Source: Cristatella mucedo
Lineage: Eukaryota > Bryozoa > Phylactolaemata > Cristatellidae
Assembly: GCA_009760855.2 (NCBI GenBank)
Contig: WPIO01000013.1
Span: forward strand, 4,497,001-4,561,000
Reading direction: 5' to 3'
DNA length: 64,000 bases
Of the stretch, positions 43,436 to 54,345 are shown in pieces. Each line of letters starts with the position of its first letter. The first letter of the stretch is position 1. The translations under genes and the position numbers were made by a program. The notes beneath the pieces were generated by a model that saw only the letters and a list, made by a program, of their open reading frames with translations, had not been told where the DNA came from and searched no databases.

Positions 43436-44170
43436 ATGTCGCACTTTAATTTGAGGCAATAATGTCTATTTTTCCCATTTTGATCTGTCTTAAACGATGG
43501 ATTGATACAGGAGCTGCCACTAATTTGAAGTCTTTCCAGGAGCTCAATTCTTCTGTTTTTATTTCTCTACTTACTTCGTATTTATTGATAAAAATGTCAT
43601 TTGTAGGCTCTGTACTGCAGATTGCATATCTCTGCTATTGACAGAAAGCTCTTCCTTTGCTATTGCTCTCGGGAATGGAGTTTTTAGTGTGCGCCTGCGG
43701 CTTCTCTTGTTGTAATCAGCGAAGTGCCTTGATACTAATGTACATGCCTCACCTCTGGTAAATAGTTAAGCCTTTGACGCAGCGCAGCGTCAGGCCACTA
43801 ATGCATGTACAATTTGGTGTCGTCTGCTGCGATTGATTGCGCTCTCACATATGTACCCGTTGAGAGTAATAAATAGAGTCTCATTAACCACCCACGTGCA
43901 CCCACTGTGTCTTCGTGAGACTCCCACAAGAACAATCGCCGCCAGAGTCACAATCCTACAACAGGTTTTATGAACTCTAATACAAATCTTAGATGCAGGT
44001 GCTGGATTGTCGTCACTCTTATTGTACAGTTTATTGGACAAGAAAAGTGTCGTTACAAGCGAGAATTTCTAAGTAATTCAACAACAACTCAAACCCCCAT
44101 GATGGATAGTGTCACTGTCGTAGTCGCATGGCCATCAAAGAACCTACGTACTGATTTAGGGTAACCCACA
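43436..44170. other. Unassigned sequence
   Basis: No family or coding motif recognised. Confidence 0.45.
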
Positions 44171-44174
44171 TGGC

Positions 44175-44320
44175 CCATTTATAAACTTCATTTGCATAGC
44201 GGCAGAACAGCCTTAACGGCTGTCACCACCACTTGCAGTGTGCAATATTGGATCGCTAAATGTAGGGCTCAAACCCACGACCTGGATTATGAAGAGTAAA
44301 TACCTTACTTTCTGGGTCTA
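44175..44320 (-). mobile_element. SINE-B copy
   Basis: Reversed tail ATTTGCATAGCGGCAGAACA and GCCTTAACGGCTGTCACCAC, body CACTTGCAGTG, and box B as GGGCTCAAACCCACGACC. Confidence 0.8.
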
Positions 44321-44654
44321 GACCGAGGGGCAATGCAACATACCAAAGTACCGATATGATATATTCATAATATTAATGTTGCACCTTTAGTCGCTGCATT
44401 CTAAGGGTTTGCTATACATTTTTAATAGCAGCAGCAACAGGTCGCAAATTAATATGCCCTGAGTAGTAGTAACGTGAATCTAGTCTAGGGCGAGTTTACT
44501 AACTGTACAGGCGACAGGCATGCAACTCTGCCTTTATCTCTGGTATTGAACGAGCGAGGCGATACAGACGTAGGTGGTGAGTCTGAAACTCTAACTGCTA
44601 ATTCTGCAAGAAAAACCAAGGTGATGCGCTCCTTCTCTCGCTCACTTATACACA

Positions 44655-44716
44655 CACTCTCTCTCTCTCTCTCAGTCACTCTCTCTCCATCTCCCTCTCT
44701 CCCTCTCTCTCTCCCT

Positions 44717-44781
<65 letters not shown>

Positions 44782-44925
44782 GCCGCTCTCTCTCCATCTC
44801 TTCCTCTCTCTCTCCCTCTCTCTCTCCCCCTCTCTCTCACTATTTCTCTCCCTCTCTCTTCCTCCCTCACCGTTAGTTCACCGGTTAGTAGGACGTCTTT
44901 CTCTCTCTCTCTTTCTCTCTCTCCC

Positions 44926-44981
<56 letters not shown>

Positions 44982-45065
44982 TCCCCCTCTCTCTCTCCCT
45001 CCCTCTCTCTCCCTTTCTCTATCTCTCTCTGTCACTCCCTCTCTCCCTTTCTCTCTCTGTCTCTC

Positions 45066-45164
<99 letters not shown>

Positions 45165-45393
45165 GTCTCTCTCTGTCACTCTCTCTCCTTCTGTCTATTT
45201 CTCTCTGTCTCTCCCTCCTCCTCTCTCTCTCTCTCTCTCTCAGTTACTCTTTCTCACTCTTTCTGTCCCTCTCTCCCTCTCTATCAGCCACTCTTTCTCC
45301 ATCTCTTCCTCTCTCTATCTCTCTCAGTCACTCTCTTTATCTCCCTCACTCTTTCTCCCTCTCCTTCTCTCTCTCTCTTTTTCTCTTTCTCTC

Positions 45394-45424
<31 letters not shown>

Positions 45425-45443
45425 TTCTCTCTTTCTCCCTCTC

Positions 45444-45498
<55 letters not shown>

Positions 45499-45619
45499 CC
45501 CTCCCTCTCCCTCTCTCCCTTTCTCTCTGTCTCTCCTTCCCTCTCTCTCTCTCTCTCAGTCACTCTTTCTCAGTCTTTCTCTCCCTTTCTATCAGCCACT
45601 CTCTCTCTCTCTCAATCTC

Positions 45620-45666
<47 letters not shown>

Positions 45667-45668
45667 TT

Positions 45669-45701
<33 letters not shown>

Positions 45702-45795
45702 ATTTCTCTCTTTCTCACTCTCTCTCTCTCTCTCTCTTTCTTTCTCTTCTTCTCTCTCTCTCTCTCTCTCGCTCTCTCAGTCGCTTCCTCTCCCC
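44655..45795. repeat. 1.1-kb CT microsatellite
   Basis: Almost pure CT with TCC, GTCT and CAGTCACT interruptions. A CACCGTTAGTTCACCGGTTA island lies near 44868-44887. The interruption TCTCTCAGTCACTCTTTCTC recurs with variations near 45240, 45320 and 45555, suggesting higher-order duplication. The 450-codon frame across it is an artefact. Confidence 0.95.
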
Positions 45796-46608
45796 TCCTC
45801 TCTTCTTCTTCCACGACCTCCCGCTTCCACCACATTACGTGACTCACAGCAAAAGCATCAAATTCGTGAAGAATCGCTCACTCAACCCAGTGAAATAGCT
45901 ACATGAGCAGCTTTTTTGAACATTGTAACTAGAGCCGAGCAGTGATATCTCAACAGCAAGTAACTGCCAAACAATTGTTATCTGTTATCCAACTGTTATC
46001 TGAGGTGCAGCGTAATGCTTCCGCCTCATTCTAGACTCTAGTTTTAGCGTAGGCGATGACCGATTGTTTTCGCCTCCCGGAAGAGGGAGCTCTAGCTCCG
46101 GATGCTCCCGGCTACGCCAATCACCAAGCCTTGCGGTTCGCTATTAGCAATAAAACAACAAAGGACCCCATTCCTATCGGTTTCTATTTCTTCTGAAACT
46201 GTCAGCTTGCAGAGCGCTCTAAATGCAGCTACCTTAGCATGTCCTGTTCCGGCCGCAGCCTCTCTTAGTTCTATACACTGACCGATAGTCACAGTTTAGT
46301 CAAGGTAGTCTAGTCGTAGTTCTGTACACCGACCTATTCTTACCGCCGCGCTTACTTTTTATCGCATCCGAAATCGCCGAAGGATATCAAGCCAAGGAAA
46401 CCGTTCCGCCACGAGCGTATTCCGCGAGCAGCACCCTGCTTTAGTTCGGAATCTAAACCGGCTGGAAAAATCACATCTCCCGGCTGTTTCCTCGACGGGT
46501 TTTCTCTGATTCCGTGTACTATACTGGGCTGAAGTCATAATTTCGGCGTACACTAGCTGTCGTTTATATTTCTAATGGGTCATTTCGTGAAGCTGGCCGT
46601 GACCTTTC
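45796..46608. other. Unassigned sequence
   Basis: No family or coding motif recognised. Confidence 0.45.
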
Positions 46609-46611
46609 TAC

Positions 46612-46702
46612 TTCGTCTTGTAGAGCGAACTCTAAGAAGTGCCGAACTCTAAAAAGAGATTAAGTTCTCTGATGGCGCTATAAAAATGTATTATTATTGT
46701 TA
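46612..46702 (+). mobile_element. L2-type LINE or SINE tail
   Basis: AGTGCC, AAAAAGAGATTAAGTTCTCT, GATGGCGCTATAAAAATGTA and an ATT tail. The GCGCTATAAAAATG end resembles SINE-A; the CTGAGGGCGC-like right stem and ATT repeats resemble L2. The remnant is too short to assign. Confidence 0.7.
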
Positions 46703-47685
46703 GCGGTCTAGCAGATAAAAAGTAAGGAGGATCAGGAAAGCCGTGCGACGATCGGGCTTCTGCTGGCTTGGGAGGTTAGCACGTGACCGCCCACTCGTAG
46801 CGAACTAATCCAAGCGATATATGAAACTATTCAGTACGGAATCTACGCCTTCTCGCTCCGTTGCACTTCTAAGCTCAGGAACTATGTGCTAGAATTCCGC
46901 AGCAGACAGCGCTCGGCATTCGCTGCGAGTTCTTGTAAACATCCTGGACCCATCGTTACGACAGGAGGCAAATGTGCTAGGCGCGCTAAGCGGCGCTATA
47001 ATCTGGTCTTTAGTAACCAGTGCTGGATTACTTGCAGATGGCTCGCCTGAAATCGGTTTAGTGACTCGTAGCAGCAACGGCACATATATATGTGAACAGT
47101 AAGTGCAGCTGCGAAGGGGCTGCTAGGTGCACGCCCATTGGCGGAAATTAGTGGTCGGAGTGAGTGAGCCACGCAGCAGCAGACGCCGCGAGCTAAAGCA
47201 AGCGAGAGCTCGGCATCTGAAAGAGAAATGTCTCCACCACAGCAAATACGCAGAAGGAAGTTGATTATAAGCTATGCAAATTTGAGCGTTGAACTAGGAC
47301 AATAGCATTCCAAGCTTCCTATTTCGGCAGCTCGTCAGTACGGCCGTATTCTAGAGCGTTCGGTTTCTCGGCAACTTGAGGCTGAGGTACATATTTACGA
47401 TATGCTCCGAGTACTCTGCTTCTTACTCTTTTAATATTAAAAGTGGTGCTGGATATAGACAAGCTGTCTAGCCCTGAGCACTGTAAAGGTGAAGGCTACC
47501 CGACGAATAAAACGTCCTGAAATTTGTGAAGCCGGTAAAATTACCAATACGCAACCCAATTGAAGAATAACTCGAATTGAGGAAGCGAGGCAAAAAGGAA
47601 CAGGTTAATTGTAGTGTCGAATTCTGTATACATACATATAGATATATATATATTATCGAGATAAAGGTTTTTTAACAAGTATATA
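46703..47685. other. Unassigned sequence
   Basis: No gene recognised. A TA-rich patch lies at 47630-47690, immediately beyond the 3' end of the R2-type element. Confidence 0.45.
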
Positions 47686-47689
47686 TACA

Positions 47690-48250
47690 TTAGCCGGCGG
47701 TGCCCTGTCCTGCCGGGATCGAGCGTGCTACCAGGGCCTCCCAGTTCAGGAACAGGGTCCACACGGCTTCCGAGCCGGTAATGGCGCCGGAGACGCAGTG
47801 CCGCCTCAAAGCCGTCCACTGCGAGTGTGGGTTGCCGAGTTCGGCCAGGCAAGCTTCATTGTCTCGCCACCAGCTGCCGAGAGCCCCGACCACGAAGGGC
47901 CTCACCACTGCCGACCGGTAGCCAGCGGTCTGGAAAGACCGGGCAATGTCTGCATATTTATCGGCCTTGCTCCGGGGCGCCACAATCTCGCAGCTGTCGA
48001 GTGGTACCGTCACATCCACAATTACTAAATCAGTGCCATTGTCATTGTCAGGTCCTCTTTGAGAGCCAGACCACCGGCAGGGGGGCTCGAGGGCGCGGCC
48101 TGCCGACATGTAGTTAAGCTCGGCAGCCGGAAAAGCTCCGACTAGGCGGCCCAGAACCAGGTTGTGTCGGTGCATAATTGCATGCAGCATCGGCCGGCAG
48201 TGGCTCAACACGTGGCAAGCGGCCTCTGCCTCCGTGCAGCAGAGGCGGCA
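47690..48250 (-). pseudogene. R2-type zinc knuckle and restriction-like endonuclease domain
   Basis: CRLCC...CHVLSHC (48250-48196) with RHN soon after is the CCHC knuckle that precedes this endonuclease. The 173-codon frame from 48211 contains RGPD (residues 52-55), DLVIVDVTVP (61-70), SKADKYADIA (81-90) and RPFVVGALGSWW (104-115). The PD...D...K spacing is the restriction-like active site that nicks the target. The frame ends with its own TAA at 47690, so the C-terminus looks intact, though the residues before PD differ from the usual pattern. Confidence 0.82.
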
Positions 48251-49150
48251 GCTGGTAATCGTCCCAGGGTATGCCGACTCCTAGCAGCAGCCACTGGTAG
48301 CACGTTCAGGCGCGCTCCGTTCGCGAACCGCCATGCCCGTAACGGCAGGCCACGATCCGTGGTCAAGAATTGACTGGGTAGCGAATCTGCCTGTGGCCAG
48401 GCAGCGGCTGACCCTGCCCCGTGCAGGCTGGGCCGTCCAAGCACGCCTGGAGCCTGGCGAACTCTCGCAGCTTCGCGATGACCACTCGTGGCACGACCCT
48501 GTGCTCGATGCGTCAGGGTAGTTGGGCGCAGCCAGGATTTTAGGGTCGGTCAGCGAGAGGCACCAGAAGCGTCCGACTGCAGCGAGATCGGGCCAACCCT
48601 GTTGCCAGGGCAGAAGGCTGCTGGGCCCAGGTATCGCGAACGCTCCTCATCGGACGATGCGCGCCATCCAGGCTGGCGACTTCCCGGTCGAGTCTACTGG
48701 TGACTTGACGGATGCACGCATCGGGCGAGCACAGCATGCGACAGGCTTGGGCAGCTCGTAGGATGGAGGCTTTCGTCCCGAAGCGGATCAAGCCAAGCCC
48801 GCCGGGAGAGCTAGGCTCAAGTGAGAAGTGCATCTATGCAAAGTTCGGAAGAACGCGGGCGAAGCGACCTAGCTCCATCAGAGCCTTTTTGGCTGGCTGC
48901 AGGGCGGCCTTAGGCACGAGCCGCGCCCGACAAAGGTAGTCGAGCCGTGGCAGGAGGAAAGTCCGCAAGGAGCCAAGCTTTTGCCAAGGGGTAAGAAGGC
49001 TGGCCTGAAGCAGGTCAGTGTTCCTTGCAAGAGAAGAGCAGGCCTGCTCTACTCTACTCTACTTCAGCCCGAGACCCAGAAGGGCTTTAAGGTAGGCCAC
49101 TGACTCGGTCTCCGGCATCGGTCTCTCGGTCACGGTCAGGGTTCCGCCTG
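47690..49150 (-). mobile_element. R2/NeSL/HERO-type LINE, 3' half of ORF
   Basis: Minus strand from about 49100: PETESVAYLKALLGLGLK, then LLTPWQKLGSLRTFLLPRLD (RT thumb/linker region), SPGGLGLIRFGTK (48809 downward), RFANGARLNVLPV (48320), a zinc knuckle and a restriction-like endonuclease. This order, with a C-terminal rather than N-terminal endonuclease, is characteristic of R2-clade LINEs. The segment is clearly GC-richer than its surroundings. It has a few frameshifts; the RT core is absent and replaced upstream by a CACACG microsatellite. No 28S rDNA is visible at the 3' junction. Confidence 0.82.
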
Positions 49151-49207
49151 TCATGAAGAGTGATTGAGGTGGGCACGGCCTTCGTACCCTTTCGGGCAAC
49201 GACACAG

Positions 49208-49600
49208 CACTTCACACACACGCACACGCACACGCACACGCACACGCACACGCACACGCACACGCACACGCACACGCACACGCACACGCACACGCACGCA
49301 CACGCACACGCACACGCACACGCACACGCACACGCACACGCACACGCACACGCACACGCACACGCACACGCACACGCACACGCACACGCACACGCACACG
49401 CCAGCCCACACGCACACGCACACGCACACGCACACGCACACGCACACGCACACGCACACGCACACGCACACGCACACGCACCCGCACCACGCACACGCAC
49501 ACGCACACGCACACGCACACGCACACGCACACGCACACGCACACGCACACGCACACGCACACGCACACGCACACGCACACGCACACGCACACCCACAGAT
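49208..49600. repeat. CACACG microsatellite, about 390 bp
   Basis: Nearly uninterrupted CACACG units, with phase changes near 49295, 49400 and 49482. It abuts the truncated 5' edge of the R2-type element. All long frames here are artefacts. Confidence 0.96.
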
Positions 49601-49621
49601 ATATTTATATACATACATACA

Positions 49622-49762
49622 TATATATTTCGTTTGTATAGAAACCCAAGAGAACTTAATCTATATTCGTGCGCTTCAATTATGCCTCGGGGCTCGAGCC
49701 CACGATCTTGGCCTGAAATTGGTTGGGGCGAGCACCTAAACCACTGGACCAGACCAATTTTA
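49622..49762 (-). mobile_element. SINE-A copy
   Basis: Reversed tail (CCCAAGAGAACTTAATCTAT and GTGCGCTTC), GGGGCTCGAGCCCACG box B, and GACCAGACCAA at the head end. It sits beside the microsatellite through a short ATAC/ATAT run. Confidence 0.87.
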
Positions 49763-49844
49763 TTTGGAAAAGTAAAGAGAAAGAGACGCTTTTCCAGCCT
49801 CATTTGCAACTTTCTTTAGCGCTCTGACTTACCAGTGCCTCTTC

Positions 49845-49935
49845 CTTTCTAGTTGGTATGTGACATGAATTCTGTTGGCTGCCAAATGCGCACCGAAAGT
49901 CAACGAGACTTCGATTGCCTTCCAGTTTTTTTAAG
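49845..49935 (+). mobile_element. L2-B LINE short 3' fragment
   Basis: TGACATGAATTCTGTTGGCT and GCCAAATGCGCACCGAA match the SVGYRMRTE codons and following bases of the 5.94 kb L2-B copy. The downstream end is unclear. Confidence 0.55.
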
Positions 49936-50079
49936 TTTTTGTCTAGTTGTCGGCTTACAGATAGAGACATATTAGATATATAATAATGCTACCTATTTTC
50001 AATCTGAGTACGACCGTTGCTCTTATTGCCTTTGTGTGATACTACTATGACCTGGCAGTGGATTAAACAAAGGTTAGCT

Positions 50080-50208
50080 GATTCAAAAGCCCCATTTATA
50101 TAGCTGGCGACAGATTCTTAAGGGCTGTCATCATCGCTTGCAGTTGGCCACACAGGATTGCTCACTGCAGGATTCGAACCCACGACCTCCGACGTGACGA
50201 GCGAGCAC
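50080..50208 (-). mobile_element. SINE-B copy
   Basis: GCTGATTCAAAAGCCCCATT, reversed tail GACAGATTCTTAAGGGCTGT, body CATCGCTTGCAG, box B AGGATTCGAACCCACGACC (50169-50187), and GACGAGCGAGCAC at the head end. Confidence 0.85.
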
Positions 50209-50214
50209 GTCACA

Positions 50215-50262
50215 TTTCCTTTCTCTCCTTTCTCTCTTTCCATTTATCTCTCTCTCTATTGT

Positions 50263-50352
<90 letters not shown>

Positions 50353-50560
50353 CCTCTGCTTCCTCTGTCTCCTCTCTCACTCTCTCCTCTTTCTCATCTC
50401 TCTCTATTCCTTTTACTCCCTCTCTACCTCTCCTCTCTCTCCCTCTCCTCTCTCTCTCTCTCCTCCATTTCTCCTCTCTGTCTCTCCTCGCACTCACTCC
50501 TCTCGCTCTCTCTCCATTTCTGTCCCTCCTTCTCCGCCTCTCCCTCGCAGTCACATGCAC
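50215..50560. repeat. CT-rich microsatellite
   Basis: Pure CT at 50265-50348, with interrupted CTCCT repeats on both sides. It follows the SINE-B head directly. Confidence 0.94.
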
Positions 50561-51165
50561 AAATCCAGTGCCTGACAAGTAGACGGTGGAGATGCAGTGG
50601 CCAGGCTCGGAACAGAGTGAATTCCCACAGAGCACCTTTCCAGTCACCTTGGCCTCGCTATTCGCAATGTGCAGCCTGAACAGATCGTGGTGATCGCCCG
50701 TTTAGTTCCAACCGTCTAGTAATATATAACTCACTGCAGCGAGCTGTCGTTCGTTCTCAATTCGCTGGTTGCCGAATCACCTGGTTGAATAAATGGAGGC
50801 AGGCGATAGTACCTGTTGATTTTGGCATATGCGTTACTGCCTAAAATGGCCTACGGTACCGATCTCGACTTTGTTCTTAGCCTCCCCTGCTGCATTCGGG
50901 CTGAATATATATAGTTTCTAATAATGTATACAATAGTTTGAAATATATCGCATTTAAAAAATCCCCTGAGTGAACACACGCGACATGAAACGGACAGAGG
51001 CACCATAATCGAGGTCAGTACTCGAAGGTCAGAACCGATCTGTGGGGGTCAGAAGGTCAAAGCCGATGTGGCCACAACTTGGGAGCTGCTGTAACGGCTC
51101 AGCATACAATACATTTGAGCGATACACTAGAGAATCGACATTTTAGACTTCCCTTAATACGGGGG
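50561..51165. other. Unassigned sequence
   Basis: No family or coding motif recognised. Confidence 0.45.
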
Positions 51166-51249
51166 CAGAGAGCATAGGGGGGTATCCTCCATATTACGTA
51201 ATACGGAGGATACCCAAGAGGAGGATACAGAGAGCATAGGGGGTATCCC
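51166..51249. repeat. Near-palindrome flanked by a direct repeat
   Basis: 51180-51215 is a 36-bp near-perfect palindrome centred on TATTACGTAATA with arms GGGTATCCTCC / GGAGGATACCC. CAGAGAGCATAGGGG occurs on both sides (51166-51180 and 51228 onward). Confidence 0.88.
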
Positions 51250-51484
51250 TATTAGGCTGGTGTCCGGACCAAAAGTCGGCGAAGAAGCTCACCGTGCTTT
51301 TCAACCAAGGCAAGGACTCCTCAAAGGGTGAGGCTCGCAGGACACCGGGTAGGTAAGAAATGTGAACATTGGAAGCCAGAGCGGGAACGCATCCATCTGA
51401 TTCGTGCTCTGCGGCTGCTGCCTACCCTGCCCCTAAGCCAAGGGACGCACCGCAAAGGAGTTCGTTCATTTTCGTTCATTTTCA

Positions 51485-51528
51485 AAAAGAAAGAAAATGA
51501 AAAAAATTCGCTTCATTTTCTTTCTTTT
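51485..51528. repeat. Perfect 17-bp inverted repeat
   Basis: AAAAGAAAGAAAATGAA (51485-51501) and TTCATTTTCTTTCTTTT (51512-51528) are exact reverse complements with a 10-base loop. GTTCATTTTC motifs precede it at 51460-51483. Confidence 0.9.
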
Positions 51529-51529
51529 C

Positions 51530-52190
51530 GTCTGCCACCGGACTCTTGAGTGACGTAGTGACACTCGAGCGCCCTGGATGCGCCTTCTTCAGTTTCTCTC
51601 CTCGATCCCCGGGAACGGTTGGGCGACACTCGAGGCACGTCTGGTGCCTCTAGCTAGCCATTCTTCTCTGCCCGGGCCAGCGAACGTTGAACGTGTCCCT
51701 TCGTCGGGCGAAGCGCAGGTGAAGTGCATCGAAAGGAAGTGGCATTTTGGAGCTGGTTGCATAAAACATAAACCGGAGAAGAAGTCGGGCAGAAGGTTTT
51801 CCAAAGTCCGGGCGAGCTGTTAGCCTTAAGGGATCGTTTCCGAATTGGTTAAGTGTCAGAGAGAAACCTCGGGTCGGTAGTCACCATTGCTGGGCGTGGC
51901 AAACGTGTGACTTCTCTTTGAGGAATTTAAAATTAGCCAATCTTGCCAAACCAGAGGTGAAGAATAAAAAATGCAGCACGATCAAACGGCACCTGCCAGT
52001 ATTTCCAATTCTTTACCTCTGGTTTTCAATCTTGCTAATTAAAACTTCTTTAATAGAAGCCGCACGTTTGCCAAACCAGTGGTCGGATGGCCTGCCATTA
52101 AAACAGAAGAACCTGTGCCCGTAGTTTCTTTCTTTTCCTCAGCCTCTAGCTGATGGCTTCGAAGTCGTACGATATGCCGACGCACATTTA
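51530..52190. other. Unassigned sequence
   Basis: Short frames on both strands, none with a known motif. Confidence 0.45.
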
Positions 52191-52195
52191 TATAC

Positions 52196-52395
<200 letters not shown>

Positions 52396-52790
52396 TATAA
52401 TTTATTTATATTTGCTATTTTTATATTTTGTCGTAGCAATATTAACTCATCAGTAGTTTTTGTCGTAACTGTATCAGTACTTGAACTGGCGCGCAAAATT
52501 CGGTCATCTAAGTGACTGACACGGAAAAAGTAGCAAGCTAGATCGGGCAGATTATGACCAAAGAACTATTATTCGTGGTTCCTGAGTTATAACTACTAGG
52601 AACTGCCGTACACTTTACAATCAACGGTAAGACAGCATAACAGTTTAAGTCATTTAATAGTCACCGAGTTGTAACCTTGAATTCGAGAAGCGCGTGAGCT
52701 GTGCATAAGCTTTCGAGTCAGTCGGAAGTTACGCCCGAAGAATCAAAGCAAGCAGCGATTTGTGCTCTGGCCGCCGAAAGAGAGATAAGA
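52396..52790. other. Unassigned sequence
   Basis: No family or coding motif recognised. Confidence 0.45.
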
Positions 52791-52794
52791 AATA

Positions 52795-53005
52795 AAAATA
52801 TATAGCCACCTCAGAGAATTTAATCTTCTTTTAGGCATTTTGCATATGCTGCAAAGAAAGTGTGATCAAGCGATTGGTTGTAACACATGGTTTTAGACAA
52901 CATCCACAGTCTCAACAAGCATAAGCACAAAAAGTACAAATCACAAGGACTCATCGAATGCTATGAGAAAAAGGTGCGTTTTCAGCTTCTTTCTAGAGAT
53001 GTTGT
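52795..53005 (-). mobile_element. L2-C LINE 3' end
   Basis: GCCACCTCAGAGAATTTAAT hairpin relic, TGCTGCAAAGAAAGTGTGATCA, a short 3' UTR with CACAGTCTCAACAAGCATAA, and the last ORF2 codons. Distinct from L2-A by lacking the 38-bp repeat pair. Confidence 0.75.
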
Positions 53006-53322
53006 ACCCCGTAGGGGCTGCTGGACACCTGTACACCTCTGTGCCTGTCGAACAGAATGTTTTACTTTGCGAACGTGTAATTGTTATCGTAAGGTGCGAT
53101 CGCTTTAAATGGCTGCCCCGTATTACGCTGCAGTCAACGCACTAGCGTGCATTAGTGCTGATCCTAAAATTGTTCAGCCATACTTCAAAGGCTCAGGGTC
53201 TCACCAGTACCTACGGGGCGTTGGTAAAGACCGGAACCATTATGGGTACTTTTTTACCCGCCAAGAGACACTAATTCAGAAACCACTGCAAACCCTTTTT
53301 AACACGATCTAATTTTACATCT
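53006..53322. other. Unassigned sequence
   Basis: A 67-codon plus-strand frame (53109-53312) has no motif. Confidence 0.4.
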
Positions 53323-53324
53323 AG

Positions 53325-53349
53325 TCTTATATATATATATATATATATA

Positions 53350-53397
<48 letters not shown>

Positions 53398-53411
53398 TAT
53401 ATATATATATT
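53325..53411. repeat. AT microsatellite
   Basis: TA repeats with two GAATA interruptions, directly upstream of a SINE-A. Confidence 0.95.
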
Positions 53412-53558
53412 GCCGAGCTGGTTTGGTGTAGCGGTTAAGGTGCTCGCCCCGACCAAGGTTTGACTTAGGTCGTGAGCTGGAGCCCCAAGGCACATGCGAT
53501 GCGCCTCAATAGTGATTAAGTTCTCTTGGGGTGCTATATAAATAAATTATATATTTTA
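53412..53558 (+). mobile_element. SINE-A copy abutting an L2-A fragment
   Basis: GCCGAGCTGGTTTGGTGTAG, GTGCTCGCCCCGACCAAGG, a mutated box B (GAGCTGGAGCCCC), and a hairpin tail ending GGGGTGCTATATAAATAAAT. The L2-A coding fragment starts within a few bases of the tail. Confidence 0.87.
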
Positions 53559-53846
53559 TGCTCCCAAAGCCTGGAACTCCGTCCCGACCTGCGTGAGAAC
53601 ATCCCCTGACCTGACCACATTTAAAAAGAATTTAAAACACCTATTTAGGACAGTATTTAGTGGGTCCCTGTGATTCGTCCTTGATGTGCTTATGCATGCT
53701 GACCCTGTGCATGTCACCCCTAAGCATGTTATTCATTTTGTTTGTTAAGCATGATTTTACTCACCATTCAATTGCATTTCCCTTTGCAGCAAATGTAAAG
53801 CGCCTAGAGAGAGGTTGAGTTCTCTGAGGGCGCTTAATCAAGCGTA
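53559..53846 (+). mobile_element. L2-A LINE 3' end
   Basis: ORF2 end YAPKAWN-like (ATGCTCCCAAAGCCTGGAAC), RTSPDLTTFKKNLK, then 3' UTR and the hairpin (GCGCCTAGAGAGAGGTTGAG / TTCTCTGAGGGCGC). One 38-bp repeat unit is missing from the UTR (TTATGCATGCTGACCCTGTG directly after CTTGATGTGC). The usual ATT tail is replaced by a TA microsatellite. Confidence 0.87.
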
Positions 53847-53860
53847 TATATATATATATG

Positions 53861-53941
<81 letters not shown>

Positions 53942-53952
53942 GTATATATATC
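53845..53952. repeat. TA microsatellite
   Basis: TA repeats with periodic TACATA/TGTATA interruptions, beginning where the L2-A ATT tail would be. Confidence 0.95.
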
Positions 53953-54084
53953 TTTAGAGTCCTCAACTCGCTCATCAAACGCTCTCAGATCCTGGCTCGT
54001 TCACGATTTCGCCACTTTTTCACTTTTGAAGTACGTTTTGGCTGAACTAATTTTAATAAGGAAGTAATAGAATAATAATTAGTT

Positions 54085-54345
54085 ATGACGATACTAAATT
54101 TATTTAGTGCCCTCAGAGAACTTAGTCTCTTTCTAGGCATTTTACAGATACTGTAAAGAAAACATGATCAAAAGATTAGTGGTAAGCATTATCAATGTCT
54201 TCAAGCATAACATTGTTCGATGTGATATGCACTGCCTCAAATCTAAATAGGGTTATTAGCAGCAGTAGGCTTAGTGTCAGCAGCATAAGCAGCACGAAGC
54301 GGACATAAGCACTCAGCGGGCATTAGCAGCGGACGAGCCGTGCGT
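54085..54345 (-). mobile_element. L2-C LINE 3' end
   Basis: GTGCCCTCAGAGAACTTAGT and CTTTCTAGGCATTTTACAGA, a 3' UTR with ATGATCAAAAGATTAGTGGT, then fading similarity. Confidence 0.7.

Noticed and set aside
44546-45898. 450-codon open frame
   Set aside because: It is a translation of CT repeats (leucine/serine runs). No codon bias or domain; the opposite strand is equally open.
49160-49819. Several 126-240-codon frames on both strands
   Set aside because: All arise from the CACACG hexanucleotide, which has no stop in any frame.
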